A stretch of DNA of 16,374 nucleotides. Origin: an uncultured Oscillibacter sp. Its GTDB lineage: Bacteria > Bacillota > Clostridia > Oscillospirales > Oscillospiraceae. Position 1 is the stretch's first letter, and each line of letters begins with the position of its first letter. Position numbers and translations under genes: made by a program. Location of the stretch: contig CAJTZI010000046.1 in assembly GCA_910584075.1 (NCBI GenBank), forward strand, positions 1 through 16,374, read 5' to 3'. This document shows, piece after piece, positions 13,075 through 16,374 of this stretch. The notes under the pieces are model-generated. The model saw only the letters and a program-made list of their open reading frames with translations. It ran no database searches and was not told the origin of the DNA.

Positions 13075-14331
13075 TTACTTCCGCGTGATGCTCTCCGCCA
13101 TGCGGATCATTACGTCCTTGTCCAACGGGGCTAGAAGGCGGAAGGTGATATTTGTCTGCGGATCTGTCCAGAGGAGGGTGTTCATCTGGGCCTCTGTCGT
13201 GGAAATAGAGATCACCTTTCCGTCAACGGAGGCCGTTGAGGGTTCCGCATTGGGATCAGCCGCCCAGTATTGGGCCTGAACGCCCTTTACCGTCACCGTC
13301 TCCGGTGATCCCGCGGGGGCAGCCTGGGGTTCCCTGGAGTAATACCACCTGAAATGGGTCCTGTTGCGGGGCTGGCCCTCGGTCTGGGTTTCCCGGGACC
13401 ATGACTCGGTCACCATCTGGGGCGTCACCGTAGAAGCGGACTTTCTAAAGCCATCCGGAATCCATTCCATCTGATATACGGGAAGCGCCTCTTCCTTGAC
13501 CTCCTTTACACTGTTGGCAATCTTCTCCAGAGTGGCCTGATCCAGATTGCTTTCAAGCCAGAAGAGATTCCCCGCGCTCTCCTCCCAGACCAGATTTGCC
13601 ACATTATGGATCTGGTAGAAATCTGCGGAGCGTCCCTGGACGGTGGCTGCCCGCAGCAGCGCGGCGGTGTCCACTTCCACACCGTGGCCTGAGCCACAGG
13701 GCTTTTCTGTGGGGCGGTAGCAGGTGAAGGACACCAGATACTTCCCGTCCTTCTCGTAGTTCCAGCCAACGGTGGAATTGGGTATACCGATGGGACTGAC
13801 CCCGACGCCGCTCAGCGCAAAGCCCTCGGGAAGCCAGGTGGGCTGGAATGCGGGGAGATCGGTGTACTGGGACACCTCGCTGGCCTTGGGCCAGTAGTAG
13901 TGGATGCCGCCGTCTTTCAGTTCCCGCAGCCACTGGCGGCCGGAGACGGCCACGGCCTCGCTCCCCGGCTCGTGGGGCTCCTGTTCCGACTCCTCCTCTG
14001 GCGCCTCCTGCTTCGGCTGGCTGCCCAAAAGGATGGTCTTGGTGGCGGAGTCGTAGCCAATCTCCACTCCCAGCAGCTCGCTGACGGCCCGGATGGGCAG
14101 GTAGTTGGTCTTGCCTCCAGCGGCATCGGTAAAGAGGATGGTGCCGGGGACCTTCTGCCCATTGGCGGCGGTGATGTCCTGCCCGGCGGTGATCTTCGTC
14201 TCTGCGTTCAGGGCGACGTTGACGAAGTTATAGCTCACCTTGCCGCTGGCCGCCAGGGCGGTGGTGCACAGGGCCAGCAGCAGCACCGCCGAGGCAAATC
14301 CAGTAAAAAAAGATGGTATCTGTTTTTTCAT
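13075..14331 (-). CDS. Secreted stalk-domain protein with two DUF4367-like repeats
   Basis: A 418-residue exported protein. The signal peptide is at about 1-28 (ends LCTTALAA). Residues ~35-105 form a stalk domain like the copper amine oxidase N-terminal repeat: NGQKVPGTILFTDAAGGKTN, then LPIRAVSELLGVEIGYDSATKTILLG. An acidic linker (105-125, EAPEEESEQEPHEP) leads to two similar units, each starting with W-[LI]-P-[ED]-G-F (166-171 and 290-295), which resemble DUF4367 domains usually found in outer, membrane-linked sensor or carrier proteins. There is no transmembrane helix after the signal. The function is not known; a structural or ligand-binding role at the cell wall is inferred. The gene after it upstream (14485-15348) has the same stalk domain, so the two arose by duplication of that part. 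Confidence 0.85.
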   Translation of the reverse strand: MKKQIPSFFTGFASAVLLLALCTTALAASGKVSYNFVNVALNAETKITAGQDITAANGQKVPGTILFTDAAGGKTNYLPIRAVSELLGVEIGYDSATKTILLGSQPKQEAPEEESEQEPHEPGSEAVAVSGRQWLRELKDGGIHYYWPKASEVSQYTDLPAFQPTWLPEGFALSGVGVSPIGIPNSTVGWNYEKDGKYLVSFTCYRPTEKPCGSGHGVEVDTAALLRAATVQGRSADFYQIHNVANLVWEESAGNLFWLESNLDQATLEKIANSVKEVKEEALPVYQMEWIPDGFRKSASTVTPQMVTESWSRETQTEGQPRNRTHFRWYYSREPQAAPAGSPETVTVKGVQAQYWAADPNAEPSTASVDGKVISISTTEAQMNTLLWTDPQTNITFRLLAPLDKDVMIRMAESITRK

Positions 14332-14376
14332 AGTGCTCTTCCTCTCTGTTCCGGCGGGAAAATCCTCCTACGCTGT

Positions 14377-14404
14377 TCTATATAGTTAAACGGAGGAGAC
14401 GCAA
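14377..14404 (-). promoter_or_regulatory. Possible promoter of the 418-residue stalk protein gene
   Basis: Minus strand: TTGCGT (14404-14399), a 16-bp spacer, TATAGA (14382-14377), about 45 nt before the ATG at 14331. The 153-bp gap to the gene upstream holds no clear intrinsic terminator, so co-transcription with the two upstream genes is also possible. Confidence 0.4.
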
Positions 14405-14484
14405 AAAGTATCCCATATTTTTTATAGAACTTTTTTGCGCGCTCCTCCGTGCGGGCCGCTACAACCTGATACGACAAGAGCGGG

Positions 14485-15348
14485 TTAAGCTGATTGCCTC
14501 CTATACTGTACCAACGAGACAGTTACATCCGCATTATCTTTATAATCCGAGGAACCTCCAACACCGAAATTAAAATTTCTCTGCATGGGATGGCTCTCCT
14601 CGTCTTTCAGCACGCGGAATACCCGTACTAACGTTTCTCCAGGCTGTACATAGAGCGTTGGAAATCGCTCCCATCTTCCGAGCGTGACGGAGATTTTACG
14701 GGAAACCTTAACCTCTTTCGGGATCTGACCGTTGTTGGTCACGGTATAGACCAGATATTCCCCATCCCCAAACCGGGGAGAGGCGTTAATGCTTGGAAAG
14801 CTGCCAGCGTTGTACTGCACATGTGTATGATACGCATATATGGCGCCGCCGGGAGCTACGTGGGGATCCGCCGTTACCACATCTTTCACCGTCTCCGGGT
14901 CGATCTCCTCCAGGTTGCCAATCGTCAGGCCGTACTCCGGTGCGTTGGGGGGCGTGTGATCCGGCTTTTTATCGGCGGATTCAACTCCGGCTGTAACAAT
15001 CACCTCGCTGGAAATCGGGAAAACGCCGATATCCACGCTGTTCGTTTTGGCATCCCAGCTAATATCCGCGTCGATCAGCTCCGAGAGCTGCCGGACGGAG
15101 ATATAGTTGGTTTTCCCTCCGGCGGCATCGATGTAGGTGATGGTGGAAGGCACCTGCTGGCCGTTAGGGGCGGCATAGGGCTCGCCCGCCTTCACCTGCT
15201 GCTCCCGCATAACCCGGATGCCCACCTGGTTATAGGCAATCCCGCCTCCAGCGGCGGATACGGGCTCTACCAGTGTAACCAGTATGGCCATAGCAAGCAT
15301 TCCCGCAGCAAAAGCGGGGATTGCTCTCAAACCCCTTGTTTTTTTCAT
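14485..15348 (-). CDS. Secreted stalk-domain protein, C-terminal domain unknown
   Basis: A 287-residue exported protein. The signal peptide is at about 1-32 (basic MKKTRGLR, hydrophobic core, VSAA). Its stalk domain at ~38-108 repeats the next gene's almost motif for motif: NGQQVPSTITYIDAAGGKTN, then ISVRQLSELIDADISWDAKTNSVDIG. The C-terminal ~170 residues contain YLVYTVTNNGQIPKEVKVSRKISV and LYVQPGETLVRVFRV, a beta-sandwich-like pattern seen in many surface proteins, but I cannot name the family. It starts 3 nt after the stop of the gene upstream (TAA-CTC-ATG), with AGGGGG inside that gene as ribosome-binding site, so the two are co-translated. Its GC content is visibly lower than that of the ackA/tmcAL region. 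Confidence 0.83.
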   Translation of the reverse strand: MKKTRGLRAIPAFAAGMLAMAILVTLVEPVSAAGGGIAYNQVGIRVMREQQVKAGEPYAAPNGQQVPSTITYIDAAGGKTNYISVRQLSELIDADISWDAKTNSVDIGVFPISSEVIVTAGVESADKKPDHTPPNAPEYGLTIGNLEEIDPETVKDVVTADPHVAPGGAIYAYHTHVQYNAGSFPSINASPRFGDGEYLVYTVTNNGQIPKEVKVSRKISVTLGRWERFPTLYVQPGETLVRVFRVLKDEESHPMQRNFNFGVGGSSDYKDNADVTVSLVQYRRQSA

Positions 15349-15351
15349 GAG

Positions 15352-15858
15352 TTAGTCCCCCTGAAAGTGCCAATAATTAAAATCGACAGAGTCAGCATTC
15401 ATAACGGCAACATCAACGAAGATCTCACAGTCAAGGCCGTTGCCCCGATTGTCAACGAGGTTGATGGTTGCGGTGTATCGGGGAGCAACCGTAAAGGATT
15501 TGGGGGAAAATGTCTGCCCGTTATTGAACACCACATCGAAATGAACGGACATATTGATACCGGAGCGCAGAGGAGCCATGTTCATTACATGGGCGTCGCA
15601 CTTCGTGCCATCAGAAGGATACAGGGGATAGCTGAAACTGTCGGTGGGAGACGCTGTGCGATCCACATCAACACGAGGCGCATAGGGCTTCGGTACGTTA
15701 TCGGCCGGCTGTACCGTAATGACAGCAGTGATCCCGTTACCCAAATCATAGTACGATTCGATTCCCGCGTTGTTGTCGGCGGCAAAGCAGGGGACGGCCA
15801 GGGCCAGGCTCATGACCAGCGTCAGCAGCAGAGCGGTCAACTTCTTGATCTTCTTCAT
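15352..15858 (-). CDS. Small secreted protein, function unknown
   Basis: A 168-residue exported protein: signal peptide MKKIKKLTALLLTLVMSLAL...VPCFA with cleavage likely before ADNNAG. The mature part (about 135 residues) is beta-rich, with INMSVHFDVVFNNGQTFSPKSFTVAPRYTATINLVDNRGN, a pattern like a small surface beta-sandwich. It has no stalk domain and no membrane helix. The frame extends six codons upstream, but the ATG at 15858 has AGGAG 8 nt upstream and starts the signal peptide properly. It is the first gene of the unit and is preceded by a ~140-nt structured leader. It may be a partner or substrate of the two stalk proteins (inference). Confidence 0.8.
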   Translation of the reverse strand: MKKIKKLTALLLTLVMSLALAVPCFAADNNAGIESYYDLGNGITAVITVQPADNVPKPYAPRVDVDRTASPTDSFSYPLYPSDGTKCDAHVMNMAPLRSGINMSVHFDVVFNNGQTFSPKSFTVAPRYTATINLVDNRGNGLDCEIFVDVAVMNADSVDFNYWHFQGD

Positions 15859-16000
15859 TTTACAGTCTCCTCTCATTTGTCATGTGGTTTTTGGGTATTG
15901 GGTTTTCTTTGCGGCGCTCCCGCCCTCCGGCGGCGGGGCGCCTGTTCACTTCTGCATGGGAGCCACCCCTTTCTCTCTGTGAGCCTTGTGGCTCTCTCTG
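15859..16000 (-). promoter_or_regulatory. Structured 5' leader of the secreted-protein operon
   Basis: Read on the minus strand, the segment GAGCCAC (15994-15988) can pair with the nearby GGCTC (15985-15981) or with the farther GTGGCTC (15966-15960). These pairings exclude each other. An AAAGGGG sequence lies between them, before a three-codon ORF ATG-CAG-AAG-TGA (15957-15946). A strong GC-rich hairpin (15942-15913, GGCGC/GCGCC with an inner CCGCC/GGCGG) follows. No known riboswitch is recognised. Confidence 0.45.
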
Positions 16001-16005
16001 GCTAT

Positions 16006-16034
16006 ACGTTACCATTTCAGAAATTATTTGTCAA
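16006..16034 (-). promoter_or_regulatory. Promoter of the secreted-protein operon
   Basis: Minus strand: perfect -35 TTGACA (16034-16029), 17-bp spacer, weak -10 TAACGT (16011-16006). The weak -10 suggests activation or another constraint. Confidence 0.55.
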
Positions 16035-16043
16035 CAATAATTT
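16021..16043. promoter_or_regulatory. Palindrome AAATTATT-N7-AATAATTT over the -35 box
   Basis: The 8-bp arms 16021-16028 and 16036-16043 are perfect reverse complements. The 7-bp centre TGTCAAC is the -35 box of the secreted-protein operon. This is a likely operator for a dimeric regulator; the divergent PadR protein at 16196 is an obvious candidate, though unproven. Confidence 0.55.
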
Positions 16044-16126
16044 TTGTCTTATAAAAATTTTAATTCAAAACGAAAACGAATAAATAGATAAAAAAATTGC
16101 TATCATAATTTTTGTGAAAAAGTATA

Positions 16127-16154
16127 TTGACGGAGCGGGAATTTTTGCTATAAT
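16127..16154 (+). promoter_or_regulatory. Promoter of the right-edge padR gene
   Basis: TTGACG (16127-16132), 16-bp spacer, perfect TATAAT (16149-16154). The expected start is near 16161, a leader of about 35 nt. It is divergent from the secreted-protein promoter, about 90 bp away. Confidence 0.7.
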
Positions 16155-16195
16155 TTTTTTCAGCTAAAGGAAAGATCAGACATTGGAGGTGGGTG

Positions 16196-16374
16196 ATGTC
16201 GCCACCAAGAAGCAGTTCCTCCCAGATCATGGAGGAAAACTTAAAAAAAGCCGTCATCGAAATGCTGGTGATGCTGCTGCTGGACGAGGAGGATATGCAC
16301 TCTGCCCAGATCACCCAGACCCTGGGTGACCGGTCGGATGATACGCTGAACCTCTCCTTCCCCTACGCCCTGCT
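16196..16374 (+). CDS. PadR family transcriptional regulator, 3' end outside window
   Basis: The ATG at 16196 has GGAGGT 5 nt upstream. The 59 visible codons run MSPPRSSSSQIMEENLKKAV, then IEMLVMLLLDEEDMHSAQITQTLGD, then LNLSFPYAL. This is the first half of a PadR winged helix: a hydrophobic first helix ending in L-L-L-x-E-E-D, a second helix, and the start of the recognition region ending in the Y-A-L/Y-P-x-L position. The ORF is open to the edge, so it is cut by the window. It is only distantly like the PadR at 9064-9402. Its divergent position suggests it controls the secreted-protein operon (inference). Confidence 0.82.
   Translation, partial: MSPPRSSSSQIMEENLKKAVIEMLVMLLLDEEDMHSAQITQTLGDRSDDTLNLSFPYAL

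Overview
The window is GC-rich, with strong third-position GC bias, Shine-Dalgarno sites in front of nearly every gene, sigma70-type promoters and many ATGA/TGATG gene overlaps. The gene set (tmRNA/SmpB, TmcAL next to acetate kinase, PadR regulators with HAAS-type membrane partners, stalk-domain secreted proteins) suggests a high-GC anaerobic Firmicute, probably an Oscillospiraceae-type gut bacterium. The family placement is an inference from gene content and style; no marker gene proves it.

Left part (1-3993, all minus strand): a serine recombinase, smpB, a frame-broken membrane-protein gene that starts inside the smpB stop codon, a cyclophilin-type peptidyl-prolyl isomerase, a short-chain dehydrogenase and, at the left edge, the tmRNA gene ssrA. 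The 3' end of ssrA lies outside the window. SmpB and tmRNA are the two partners of trans-translation, so this block holds the core of ribosome rescue. The encoded tag ends NNNNTVAVAA.

Middle (3994-7486, plus strand): a long untranslated leader, a 20-codon ORF that overlaps the start of a GH24 lysozyme with an SLH-like tail, then a two-gene unit. That unit is a diverged lactate/malate dehydrogenase-fold protein followed by a flavodoxin-fold protein with a four-cysteine cluster. A perfect 20-bp hairpin closes it, facing the next, opposite operon.

Right-middle (7491-11631, minus strand): a padR-HAAS-membrane protein operon with a near-consensus promoter buried in a palindromic candidate operator, preceded by tmcAL and an RsiV-like lipoprotein gene that end at a strong intrinsic terminator. 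tmcAL is divergent from ackA (11791-12996, plus). The two -10 boxes between them form the arms of one inverted repeat.

Right part (13075-16374): three secreted proteins on the minus strand, two with the same N-terminal stalk domain. They are preceded by a structured, AT-richer leader and a promoter with a palindrome over its -35 box. A second PadR-family regulator starts divergently and runs off the right edge. The sequence contains no CRISPR array, IS element, rRNA or tRNA that I can recognise.
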